The notes under the pieces: generated by a model
What the model was told of the DNA's origin: nothing
Databases searched by the model: none
Seen by the model: the letters and a program-made list of their open reading frames with translations, nothing else
Made by a program: the position numbers and the translations under genes
From: Haliclystus octoradiatus
Taxonomy: Eukaryota > Cnidaria > Staurozoa > Stauromedusae > Haliclystidae
NCBI GenBank assembly: GCA_916610825.1
Contig: OU744452.1
Coordinates: 2,329,543-2,393,542 of the forward strand
Reading direction: 5' to 3'
Length of the DNA: 64,000 nt
Shown: one piece after another, positions 22,873 through 33,900 of the stretch
Numbering within the stretch: the first letter of the stretch is position 1
Layout: each line of letters begins with the position of its first letter

Positions 22873-23269
22873 CACAATGACTTCGCAAACCTATAAATGA
22901 GGTGTAAATCAATGGGAAGTGCATCTTCCAGTTTGATAAAATTAGAATTAACTGATTCCCTCCCAAGTTTATTTTTACTTGTGCCAAAAAGTTTTCTTTC
23001 AACATGGCGTAAAAAATTTAACCACTCCGATATTTTCTTCCCTAGAGGCTCGGTAGCCTACCTCGAATAGGTTAACATAATGTATATGGCTAGAAAGATA
23101 ATGTTGTCGGCTTTCAGTTGACTGCTCATAAATGAGAATTTAAGGAGAAATAAAAAATAATTGTACAAGATACTTTACCCGCACATCGTCGAACATTCGA
23201 TCCGAAATTGCAAAAATCGCAACATAATGCTGAAGGACACGCTGCGGTCGCTCATGAAAATTAGAACGC

Positions 23270-24214
23270 CGTTACAATGCCTCTGCACATCCATTACCAT
23301 CTCTTGAAGTTGGCAACCATGTTGCAGTACAAGTACAACACCCAATCACCAAGGAATGGACTAAATACGGTATTATTGTTGAGGTATTATCTAATCGAGA
23401 TTATTTTATCAAGTTAGCTAGTGAACGTTTACTTCGTCGCAATCGCCGTCTTATCCGTCGCCGGTTTCCTACAACAATTTCTCCGTCGACATCTTCGGAT
23501 GCAAGTACGACTACTACGACTACAGAATCTGCCTCCCTCCGGCTTCAACTCCGGATCTTGCAGCTCCGCGTCGTAGTACTAGAAACCGCCGCAAACCTCA
23601 AAGACTTATCGAAGAGAGCTAATTATATTATCATTTATAATAATAGCACCAAATCACATTATAGCCACAAGCAATATTACGCATCAGAAATTTAGTACGT
23701 TTATCACAGTATATTATTGCGTCTTGAGAAAATCTACTACGTATTTGCTGATTTATACTTCGTTTCAATTAGCTACTAGTTTAGTATTAGTTTTATAAAA
23801 TACTATTCTACCGTATTTTGAATTTACTTACTTTTAATAAATTAACACAATTATCATAACGTATTCAACTTGCTCAATTGATCATTTATTGGAAGTAGTT
23901 TATTTTATCCTTCTGATAAATTTAGCTACAACATTTTATTACTATTACACTTACTCAAGATTATCCTTAGCCTATTTTCATTCTATTATCAATAGACTCC
24001 AAGGGGAGATGTGTGATAATCAATATATAGTCTAGCCTCATTCTTATGTAGCCTCATTTTTATGTCAAATATGTAAGTGTAGTGATACTAATATATTCAT
24101 TCTGTCGATAACTCCACTGTGTGATTATCTTGAGTCATCGTCTAACGATTAACCTACAAGAATAAGATATATAATTAATTTGCTTTACTCGTGGCACCTG
24201 GTATCTGTTATACA
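23270..24214 (+). mobile_element. Ty3/gypsy remnant: pol tail plus 3' LTR
   Basis: Bases 23280-23625 translate in pieces as an integrase C-terminal end (VGNHVAVQVQHPITKEWTKY, IIVEVLSNRDYFIKL, LLRRNRRLIRRR). A long non-coding stretch follows, then a purine-rich tract (ccaaggggagatg) and a probable LTR of about 200 bases at 24012-24214 (TGTGATAATC to TATACA). The rest of the element is not seen, so this is an old, broken copy. Confidence 0.7.
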
Positions 24215-24319
24215 TAAATAATGTAAGGGAGATATGGAGAATCGCCTTCCTATTTTTACCATGATTTTTACCGAATGAAGATTTGATTCTCAGGGGAAAG
24301 GTTCACATCCCCACAACCC

Positions 24320-25700
24320 CTATACTAGGGATGGCCCCTTATGCCTGAGATGTTTGCTCGCAAGGCATGCTGCTATCTACGCAAATTTTTGCTGGATGGA
24401 AATCAAATCAATACTTTTCATTTCTCTATCGTAACTTACGTTATTTTATGCTCAAGTAATTTGTTCGCAATTCTGCCTAAATTACTGATAGTACAGTCAT
24501 TTTATCATACTTGGAAGCCCGTAGGGGTAACTCCCATATGACGGCTATACGGGGACGTGCCACATTTTTGGGTTCATATTTCAGCTGAGAAAAACTTTTT
24601 GGGTATGAGATTTCAAATTTTGGAACTATTGGTGTAACAACCTATATACAGGCGACTATGAGTTAAGATGGGAACGGACTGTAGAGATCCCGCAATCCTG
24701 AATAGCTGATTGGTATATTTGATTGTGGTAATTGTGACCCGTTTTACTATAACGATAATACAAATCGGAACGCACTCACCGAACTAACGAAGTATAAGAA
24801 ACTCCGGAGTTGATTGATCAATGTCGAATACCATTGAAGAGACACACCAAATTCAGTAATGACGCGTCTTTATATTTTCTCCAATGTAATTCATGAATAT
24901 TCGGTAAAATTGAATACAATGGACTAAAACTTGTAATAATGATAATATAATCTGATCAACTATATAACTGTGATCAATTTGAAAACTCTAAACAACAACT
25001 GGTAAATAGTACATTTACATGAACCTTTATAGTATTTTCTAGGTTACATTGCAAAAATGGTGCAATATTAATTTTGATTACATAAACATTAATATTGCTG
25101 AATCATACACTAATTTGTTTCTCTAATTACTTTTACTTTATATTTAACTAATAATATACGATTTATTCTAGTTTATGACGTTTATGATATGTAAAATGAT
25201 TACGTTATCTTGAAATGGAGGCTACTGGTAAATGTTCTATTGTAAGCGTATGTCGAAAACAACAATTGGGTATGAGGTGTCCTATTTTTGACTTTATCAA
25301 GAATTTTTGGAAACATTTTGCATCATTTTTGTGTATTTACTTGAAATCAATCAATATGCTGGAGCTTTTTGAGTAGTATTTTTCAAATTTTGGAATTTTT
25401 TGGGTTGCATCAACAGAATTTTTTCAACTTTTTGGGTGCTTCACCTTTTTCCAAAGTGGCACCCCCACCGTGTCTAAAGAACCGGAGTTACCCCCCCCCC
25501 TAGCTTGGAAGTTACTTACCCATAAAGGAGGGCGAAGATTTGACAATGAAAGTGGATGTATTACGTCATCTAACATCAAAGTTGGGGATGAAATTTTAAG
25601 GGTATATTAATGATGTTAAAAGAAAAGTAAAAGCGATACAATTCAAAAGAAAAAAAGATACTTGTCGGTAATAGACTTGCAACAGTTGAACAAGAATTTT
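24320..25700 (+). pseudogene. Decayed duplicate of the LRR exon's 5' part
   Basis: Sequence on both sides of the hAT-like MITE (24400-24517 and 25504-25700) matches 25895-26270, which leads into and opens the LRR exon. Shared words include 'aagtaatttgtt', 'gaagttacttaccca' and 'gaagatttgacaatgaaa'. The copy lacks part of the exon and its frame is lost, so it is a relic. Order of events: duplication, then MITE insertion. Confidence 0.7.
24518..25503. mobile_element. hAT-like MITE, copy 2 (986 bases)
   Basis: An exact 8-base target duplication CTTGGAAG lies at 24510-24517 and 25504-25511. Inverted ends: CCCGTAGGGGTAACTCC on the left and GGAGTTACCCCC...CTAG on the right, clearly related to copy 1 at 15546. 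It lies inside a decayed copy of the LRR exon and splits it. Repeated 'ttttttgggt' words fill the interior. No transposase. Confidence 0.8.
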
Positions 25701-25968
25701 GAAATGAATTATTTAAGCATTGTTCAAGCATAGTTACGCAATACTGGCCATTTGGAATTATCTGGCTCTTTCCGGTTAGCGGTCTGGCCTTTTGCCTCGA
25801 TTTGATTCTACCAACTTGTGTCAATAACGTGTTCACGCCCATGCTTAGAGAAAATGAAAATCAAGGCGGTTATTTCCCCATCTTTCATTTGGAGATATGT
25901 AGGTAGACTCTCGTAGCTTACGTTGTTATAAGTAATTTGTTCTCAATTGTGCCTAAATAACTGATACC

Positions 25969-26712
25969 ATGTTAAATCATATTCGGAAGTTACTTACCCA
26001 TAGAGGAAGCCGAAGATTTGACAATGAAATAGGATGTGATACGGCATTTATTCATTTGTGGAACTTGCTTCTCGATAAAGGAAAGCGAAGTTTTGATAAT
26101 GAAAGTGGATGTGTTACGTTATTTCTTGGCGAAAAAGATGGTTACTATATTTATCCTGTTATAGTTGTCTTATCTAACATCAATGTTGGGGATGAAATCT
26201 CAAGGAATTTTAATGATGTTAAAAGAAATGTTAAAGCGATACAATTTAAAAGAAATGAAGACTTGTCGGAAGAGTGGAACAAGAATTTTGCTGCTCGGCT
26301 TTGTAATTCGATATATTCGATTGAGTCGGATATATCAAATACGGAACTTGTCATTGAGAATATTGAAAGTGTTATTTTTAATTTGGAATCACTGGTACAT
26401 TTAGGTTTTTTCAGCTGTGGACTTGAAACATTCCCAAATGAAATTATAAATCTAACAAACTTGCAAAGTCTTGATCTAAGTGAGAACTCAATCAAAGAAT
26501 TCCCAGATGATATATTAAACAATTTGATTCAGTTGATACATTTAGATTTGAACGTAAACAAATTGACGTCGTTTCCAGAAAATACAAATAGTGATATAAA
26601 ATTGGAAAGACTTTATCTATCAGATAACAGCATCAAAACATTACCTAATTCAATATCAAATATGAAAGCGTTAACACATTACAATCGGGTTGACGGATTA
26701 CATTCGGATTAG
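25969..26712 (+). CDS. Leucine-rich-repeat exon, probably truncated
   Basis: About 238 codons fit a protein with a basic N-terminal part, a middle region (VGDEISRNFNDVKRNVKAIQ) and then four or five LRRs of about 23 residues: LVHLGFFSCGLETFPNEI, LQSLDLSENSIKEFPDDI, LIHLDLNVNKLTSFPE and LERLYLSDNSIKTLPNSI. The pattern is the plain cytosolic LRR type found in ROCO and PIDD1 proteins. The last LRR runs into non-LRR codons at about 26683, where an inverted 'tacaatcggg' repeat begins, so the gene is probably cut by an insertion. Two internal copies of a 50-base piece (25985-26040, 26065-26118) suggest local duplication. It could be a lost 5' part of gene 2 or of another ROCO gene; I see no donor joining it to the Roc exon. 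Confidence 0.6.
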   Translation: MLNHIRKLLTHRGSRRFDNEIGCDTAFIHLWNLLLDKGKRSFDNESGCVTLFLGEKDGYYIYPVIVVLSNINVGDEISRNFNDVKRNVKAIQFKRNEDLSEEWNKNFAARLCNSIYSIESDISNTELVIENIESVIFNLESLVHLGFFSCGLETFPNEIINLTNLQSLDLSENSIKEFPDDILNNLIQLIHLDLNVNKLTSFPENTNSDIKLERLYLSDNSIKTLPNSISNMKALTHYNRVDGLHSD

Positions 26713-27685
26713 CGGATTATAATCGGATTTTAACTGGAGTAACGGCTCGCGATCCCGATTGGCAGATTACATTGTAGATGGACGAATGTATGCGCACATG
26801 CGAGGATATTACTGCAGGCGTGACATAACGAATACTTTTGTAAAAAACAACGCCAGTGAGGTGTGGCAAACATCTAACAGTAGAATTGATGAATGCAAGT
26901 ATAGTAAATGCTTTAATACCTTACGCAATTAGTCTAAAAAGGAGAACGAAATGGAAATTAAAATGTTTGAAAGTACTTGGATTCGACGCGCGTAGACTAC
27001 TTTAGTAAAGCTATCTTTGCTGTGACTGCCTAGGAAAATTTCGAATAATAATTGTTTCAATTTATGGACGTCTGTTGAAAACTTTAAGAAATAAATTCAT
27101 TTTCGATCGCAATTTGCCAAACTCATTTATCTTACTATTTGTTTATTTTTTGTGTATTTTTGGTTGATATTTGATAAAAGCTTTTGAACTGTAAATTAAT
27201 CGAAAATGCCATTAGATAATATTTTTAATTGCTATTAATCGTCACATTAATGAGACTAACCGGACAAACGAAATTGCTAAAAATATATTACAGCTTTTCC
27301 TGTTTGTGAATATTAACGACTGCACAAAAAACAAAAACTCGCTGATAAACAAGCAAACCTCATTAACGGAATTCATAAGCTTTTTAAATGAGCAATATTA
27401 CCGGAAATCGAAAATTATTAACAAAACAAATTAATGGTGGGAATACGCAATACACGACATAAGTAGACAAAGCCAAATAATGAATATTCAAATAGCTATT
27501 AATTAAAGTCATTAAACACAGTACACGCAAAGCAAGAATATTGGCATAAGCTACAGTTAAATATCGCTATCCGATCAAGATAGTTATACACAATAATAAA
27601 AAGATTAAACATTGAAAGATTGTATAAGCACCCCTTAAAAATAATTAACAATAGTTGTAAAATTATGCATAAAGGAATGTTGAGT
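26680..27685. other. Small repeat then AT-rich sequence
   Basis: Bases 26680-26780 hold 'cggattacattcggatt' words bounded by inverted 'tacaatcggg' and 'cccgattgg...attgta' ends, a tiny MITE candidate that interrupts the LRR exon. From 26780 to 27685 I find no exon, LRR continuation or transposon ends. Confidence 0.45.
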
Positions 27686-27687
27686 TG

Positions 27688-28854
27688 CTAATGCCGAATC
27701 GGTTGCTGATTACCAGACTTATCTGCGTCCGCCAAACGTTTTCTGTTATTTGTGACGCTTGACATGCGAGCTGCTTCAGGCTGATCACACTTACTAATTC
27801 GATGTGGACCGCAACAACAAAGACATTTATGAGCATAGCGACAATTAGGAAGCCAGGACGAACATGAATTATAGTTCCAAGACGTGCATATCACGGCGCT
27901 ATTTTGAGACCCAACAGGCTCTTGTTGGCGTGACGAGCCCCGAACTGGAGTCCAACGCGACGTTGCACCAGCAGTATGAAAACTGTAAAGTTGCGTGTTG
28001 ATGGAGGACCAATCTCGAAGAAGATATGCTGCGGCATTCTCACGAAATGCCCTATCGTAGTGAAGCCAAGCCGAACCATTAAAATGTCTGTATGTCCGTA
28101 TTATTAACATTTTGTAAAGTGAGAGGTCATGCCAGCGATGAGGACAATAAGCGGTGAGCACCATGACGTAGATTGTAAACGCTTCTAGCCATGATACAAT
28201 GTCCGTAACTAAAGTACGTTGGCGTCGAACAGGAGGATGAAAGACCAGTCTGCCATCAAGTAGAAATTCTGCTTCACTTTCAGTTTGATGATTACCCGTA
28301 GCAATCAAATCTCCTAGCTCTATAAATTTCCCACTGACAATGTGCCCGACCAGTTTAGCGGCAACAGGTTGACAGCCAGGACCCAAAACATACGGCGGAT
28401 AAGATGACTCCACGAGAGACGATGGGGTGGCAGTATGAACAGGCATTGACACCGTAACAGGCGTGGAAACAGGATGATTGAAAGCAGACGTCGATAGTAA
28501 TGCTGGGGCAACCGAGACAGCGTTAGCAGACGAAGTTAAAGTGAATTCATTTATAAATGAGGGTACAGACGGGACAGACCACATACCTTCTGCTTCGTGC
28601 GTTGGAGCACTTATGTTGGCTGCTTGTACCGACTCCGATTGGTTAGCTGATGAAGATGGACATATTGCTGTAACTGTTGCTGCTGATGATGATGACGGTT
28701 GATTAGCTGTAGGTATCGCTTGCGATGACTTTGCCAATATAGCTTCTGTGACATCTTTGACTAATTGCTGCATATCAGCAGCTGATAACGTCGTTTGATG
28801 ACCTTCATTTTGAACGGCCGAAGAGACCATACTGTTGCAAGTTCGTCGAGGCAT
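27688..28854 (-). CDS. gag-like protein of a DIRS-like retroelement
   Basis: A 388-codon frame. Ser/Thr/Ala-rich N-terminal 160 residues are followed by a conserved block: AAKLVGHIVSGKFIELGDLI, LVTDIVSWLEAFTIYVMVL, HRWHDLSLYKMLIIRTYR and FRENAAAYLLRDWSSINTQL. The end is Cys/His-rich (CTSWNYNSCSSWLPNCRYAHKC). I know this block from tyrosine-recombinase (DIRS-type) retroelements, where it stands for gag. No reverse transcriptase or recombinase is seen next to it, so the element is incomplete; age cannot be judged. Confidence 0.6.
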   Translation of the reverse strand: MPRRTCNSMVSSAVQNEGHQTTLSAADMQQLVKDVTEAILAKSSQAIPTANQPSSSSAATVTAICPSSSANQSESVQAANISAPTHEAEGMWSVPSVPSFINEFTLTSSANAVSVAPALLSTSAFNHPVSTPVTVSMPVHTATPSSLVESSYPPYVLGPGCQPVAAKLVGHIVSGKFIELGDLIATGNHQTESEAEFLLDGRLVFHPPVRRQRTLVTDIVSWLEAFTIYVMVLTAYCPHRWHDLSLYKMLIIRTYRHFNGSAWLHYDRAFRENAAAYLLRDWSSINTQLYSFHTAGATSRWTPVRGSSRQQEPVGSQNSAVICTSWNYNSCSSWLPNCRYAHKCLCCCGPHRISKCDQPEAARMSSVTNNRKRLADADKSGNQQPIRH

Positions 28855-29224
28855 GATTGAACGATGTTTTAAATAGGTAATGATATAATAAATGTAACAG
28901 GAAATCGAGTTATGTGAATAATATATATAATAAAAAATTTAAGAATAATAATAACAGTAAAAATTGCTCTGCCAAAAAACTTGCACACAAAAGGCTCAAT
29001 CAAACTTTTGCTACCGCTAACAACGCTTTCCTCTAAAGGAGTGACTAACCCAAAACAAGGTGTGCCTAAAGTAGCACATTGTTTCATCCTTCTTACCCAG
29101 GCTCTTCCATCTGTGCTGCTTACCTTATTTGGTATAAAATAGCTTCCCACGCTGTTATCTAAACTTTGTTACTTACGTCCGTAATCTAACGGATGTGAAC
29201 TAACTCCCACCTACGAAATGAAAG

Positions 29225-29725
29225 CTAGCCCCACTAGAAAGGAGGGGGTTTCATGCAATGGCAAACAACAGTGTCTGAGTCTAATTCAGCCTAAAATTGT
29301 AATTAAATTAAAATTGTAACCACCATAAAACAATTCAATAGCTAGGTGTTGTTGTGTGCTTTCAGAATGACAATCTTATTGCAAGGTAACTCTCCTTACT
29401 TTATTGTTAGCAGCTCATTTAATTTTCATGGTATCTTTTGGAATTTAGTGTTGTTTGATTCAAATTTTTAAAATGTTGTATTTAGTTTGATAAGTTTGAA
29501 TAATTTTCTAATAATAATCTAATAATTTTGAATAATTAAGTTTGATTAATTTGAATAATAAAAACTTCTTTTGACTGTATTATATTAGGGGTGAGACGAT
29601 TGTTCTGAAAACAAACGGATTTGCCGATCATTGGCGCCAAATTTTACAAATTGGAAACTAATCGGCAAATCATAAATCAACCACTTTGTCAATCGTGAAA
29701 CCGATTGTTTTCAGACAATGAAATT
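29225..29725. repeat. Dispersed repeats
   Basis: Bases 29230-29330 match 13590-13690. Bases 29411-29590 match 36165-36300 almost word for word (both with 'tttaattttcatggtatctt'). Bases 29586-29720 begin with a hAT-like tip TAGGGGTGAGAC and contain inverted 'aatcggcaaat' words, related to the tip at about 5040. The open stretch at 29825-30064 nearby has no domain and is not called. Confidence 0.6.
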
Positions 29726-30153
29726 CAATATAAAATATCTTTATTCGAGAATTCATTGATTAATGTTTTGATGTCTTAATTAAAATTTTATATCGCTCAG
29801 TAAAGTCACTCTGTTTACATCGTTTTGCAATTCAAAACGTTCGCCGCTCTGTTTTATCAACATCGTTTTGTATTTCAAAACCTATTCAAAACGTTTGAAA
29901 GATTCGTCATGCCACTTTACACCTCCTATTGTTATAAAGTGAGAAAGATCAACACATTAGCTTTGATGAATAAAAACCTGAGTATGGTTGAACGAGTAAT
30001 TTTATTGAGGGTCATTCCATGGGGAATTTGCAGTTTCTTCCTGCCCCCTCTTAAAATTTGTTAAAAATATATATGCATGTAGATCTCGGTAAGCTGAGTT
30101 TGGAAATGTAATTTATATATAAATATATGTATATATTTATTATAATATATATA

Positions 30154-30320
30154 TAATAAAGAAGTCAAAGACTACACATTTTGATACTGTTACTTAAAGT
30201 TTCACGCTTTGTGCGATCCTCAGACAGTTGAAACTGTTTTAAAACTGTCTGAGGATCGCACACAAAGTGTGAAACTTTAAGTAACAGTATCAAAATGTGT
30301 AGTCTTTGACTTCTTTATTA
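30154..30320. repeat. Near-perfect inverted repeat with hammerhead-like core
   Basis: Two arms of about 76 bases (30154-30229 and 30243-30320) pair with only a few differences around a 13-base centre. Each arm holds CTGAGGA ... GTGTGAAAC or the close GCGTGAAAC form, the conserved core order of hammerhead ribozymes (CUGANGA and GAAA). This style of tail is known from Penelope-like elements. Stem II does not fold cleanly, so ribozyme activity is doubtful. An AT microsatellite borders it. Confidence 0.6.
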
Positions 30321-30383
30321 TATTTACAGCTCTGTCAACTGACATTGAGCACTGTTTTACTGCTATTAGATAATATCTAATAC

Positions 30384-30386
<3 letters not shown>

Positions 30387-30443
<57 letters not shown>

Positions 30444-30448
30444 ATATG
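30387..30448. repeat. (TA)n microsatellite
   Basis: About 60 bases of nearly pure AT dinucleotide repeat with one interruption near 30430. Shorter TA runs lie at 30110-30155. Confidence 0.9.
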
Positions 30449-30950
30449 TCTTTATTGGAATAGTAAAAAAATAAAAAAAAGTTAAACTAATTGCCAAAAG
30501 AATACACACATAGAAGACATTTATTCAACACTCTTATACAATGTGGTTAAGTTATATATTTAATGACAGTTATATTTATTATTATTATTAATTATATTTA
30601 CAATTTTGCAACAGTTTCGCATTTATGGCACCTTGAAATTCCGGAAAAGGTGTGCAAATTACGTTTTCGCTATTCATTTAAACACTTATATTTTTTCCAT
30701 TTCTCTTTGGATTTCAATGATATAAAAGATATGCAATAGAGGAATACATTATCTTACCAAATATATTACTTACAACCAATTAGTTACACATTTACTGCCA
30801 TTAAAATTGATATGAAAACCTCAAAAACACGTCGCTGAAAAGGTTCTATATTGATCTTTTTCAAACATTGACAAAAGTTGCACAGCATGTAGTTGTCTAA
30901 CCCTATGTGACTCATTCAGGTCCCAGTTGCACGTTACAATATGACCCACC

Positions 30951-33900
30951 TGTGCTATTACAACTTATTTACATTACAATATTGATATACTTCCTGTAAA
31001 CATAATCGTGTCATTTATAGTTTTAGTTTAGATTCTAATATACTGTTCTGTGATCAACAACGTTTATTCTCTCGTCTCAAGTTCTAGCTTATTCACATAA
31101 TACTACATGGCGCTGCGATTATTCGAACTTTGGGATTGTTATTGTTGATTTGTTATTTATACCTTCGTCTTCGTTTGGTATATTTATTGGTTCATATTTT
31201 TCATTCATCTTACTGTTCGTGTTGTTTACATTATGCCAATGGAGACACGTCAGAATGAAAAAGCTTCCACAAGCACTGCTGGTGATGAAGAATTCTCTGA
31301 TAATTCTGATTCTCACGATCCAATAATACCTTTGGCATCTTCTATTAATCTACCTTCAGGAGATATTCCGCCATGGTTTAACGCCATTTTACAGCAACAA
31401 CAACAAGCTTTTACCGCCGCTCTGCAATCCGTCGCTAAAGCAACTTCAAAACACAGAAATAACGAATCTCACTCGGGTTCAGCCAAAAGAATGGACATAC
31501 CAACATTAAAAAGTCCTTCGAAGATAACTATTGCCGATTTTCGTGATTGGGAAGAACGATTTTCAGGTTACGCTGCTGCGACACGTTTGTCAACAGACTG
31601 CAATCTCGCTGCTCGAAGAGGCATACTAAGATCTGCAATTCACGACGATTGGTCAAAGTTGTGGACAGCCAAAGTAATCTTGGTCAACGATATCGATGAT
31701 ACAGACGCAATAATAGACAAATTTAGTCATTATCTTCGAGATAAACGAAATCCACTGCTTGATCGAAAAGAATTTCACAACAGGGACCAACTTCCTGATG
31801 AGACGATAGATCAATACTACGCCGTTCTACGCACGCTTGATGAAAGCTGTGGGTTTTCCCCTGAGTTAACATGCGAAACATGTCACGCAGACACAGGAAT
31901 ATCACAAAACATGCGGGACGAAAGACTGCGGGACCGTCTAATATGTGGCCTCCGCGATGTTGACACGCAACAAAAAGTCCTGGCAGAAAAATTTTCTACG
32001 CTTACATTAAAGAAAACATTAGACATTTGTACATCTCACGAGGCAAGTAAGACAACACAAGACAAGTTAGCAACCTCTTCAACAATTAATGTCTCAGCAA
32101 TCAAAAGCAAGAAGCCTTACAAGAAATCAGAAAAATCAAATACTGGTCGTCAAGACAACAACAGCTCTAATGAACATACACCTAAATGTTATTTTTGTGG
32201 CAAGCAAAAGCATTCAAGAGCCGAATGCCCAGCAAAAGAAGCTATATGTGGATTTTGTGACAAGTTAGGACACTATCAATCAGTTTGCAAAGCAAAAAAA
32301 AGATCATCACATCAACCAAATACTAACCATGTATATCTTAATGCATTGTCAAATACAACTGATACAATCAAGCTACTAACTACACATGAACATGGACCCT
32401 CATACCTTCATTGGCTACCTGACACTGGTGCTGCATGTGACGTCCTAAGTGTTCAACATTTAAAGGCATTAAACTGTGACCTTTTATTAAAGTTGAAGCC
32501 AGCTACTGATCAACTATTTACAGCTAATTCAACACCTCTATCAACACTTGGTCGCTGTTCTCTGACAATCAAACTTAACAACAATCAATACACTGCTGAC
32601 ATTCATGTGGTGGACGCTGTCAATGCACCATTACTAAGCAAAAAAGGATGCATTGCGTTGGGTCTTATTCCTGAAAACTGGCCAGACTTATCAGCAGCTA
32701 CTCCTGTCAACACTGTGTCTCTATTGGCAAGCACTGACCAAGAAGCTCATCACATCAATCTACCAACACAGCAATCTTCCAACGATGACGCCACACAACT
32801 TATAAAGGAATTCTCTTCTGTTTTCACTGACACAGGACCACTACGGAAAATGGATGGCCCTGCAATGAAGATAGAGCTGACCGAAGACGCCACACCTACT
32901 CGCCAATACAAAGCGTATAATATACCGTTTAAGTGGCAGAAATTGGTACAAGCACAACTAGATTCGATGATCACAAAGGACATCATAGAAAAAGTTCCTT
33001 TGAACGAATCACCACAATGGATTCACCCTATGGTTGTCGTTCCAAAGAAGAACTCTACAGAGCCAAGAATCACAGTTGATCTCACATCACTAAATCGGTT
33101 TGTCAAAAGACCTGGTTATCCATCACGCACACCACGAGATCTGATCGCCAACATCCCGCCTGGAATGAAATACTTCACTACCTTGGACGCCCGTCATGGC
33201 TACTGGCAAGTACCTCTGGCTACTGAATCAAGACCGCTCACTACATTCATCACACCCTGGGGCTGTTACCGCTTTAGAAGGAATGTCATGGGTCTTATCA
33301 GCGCTGGCGATGAGCACAACCGACGTGGAGATGAAGCATTGGCTGGCATTGACAACCTACAGAAAGTGGTGGAAGACGTCATCATCTACGACAAAGACTA
33401 TGACACACACATCAAACGAGTCAAAGACGTCTTAAAGAGATGCTCTGATAATGGTATCACCTTGAATAAAAAGAAATTTCATTTTGCTCAATCATCTGCT
33501 GAATGGTGTGGGTATGTTATTACTTCAACTGGTTACACGTTAAATCCTCGCCTGGTTACTGCATTGACAGAATTTCCACAACCAACATCATTGACGCAAC
33601 TACGCTCTTTCCTTGGTCTGGTACAACAGTTTGAATCATTTTCATCTGAAATTTCACAACTGGCAACACCACTACGAGCTCTACTGTCACCTTCAACATC
33701 TTTCTATTGGAATCAACTCCACCAAGATGCATTCAAAGGCCTCATCAATGAACTAACTAGTCCACGCATCCTTGCTCATTTCAATCCACAAGCTCAACTC
33801 CGACTTGAAACAGATGCTGCACAATCTAAAGGACTTGGCTATGCTCTATGGTCCGAACAAGATGACAAAACTTGGCGCCTCCTACAATGTGGTTCACGCT

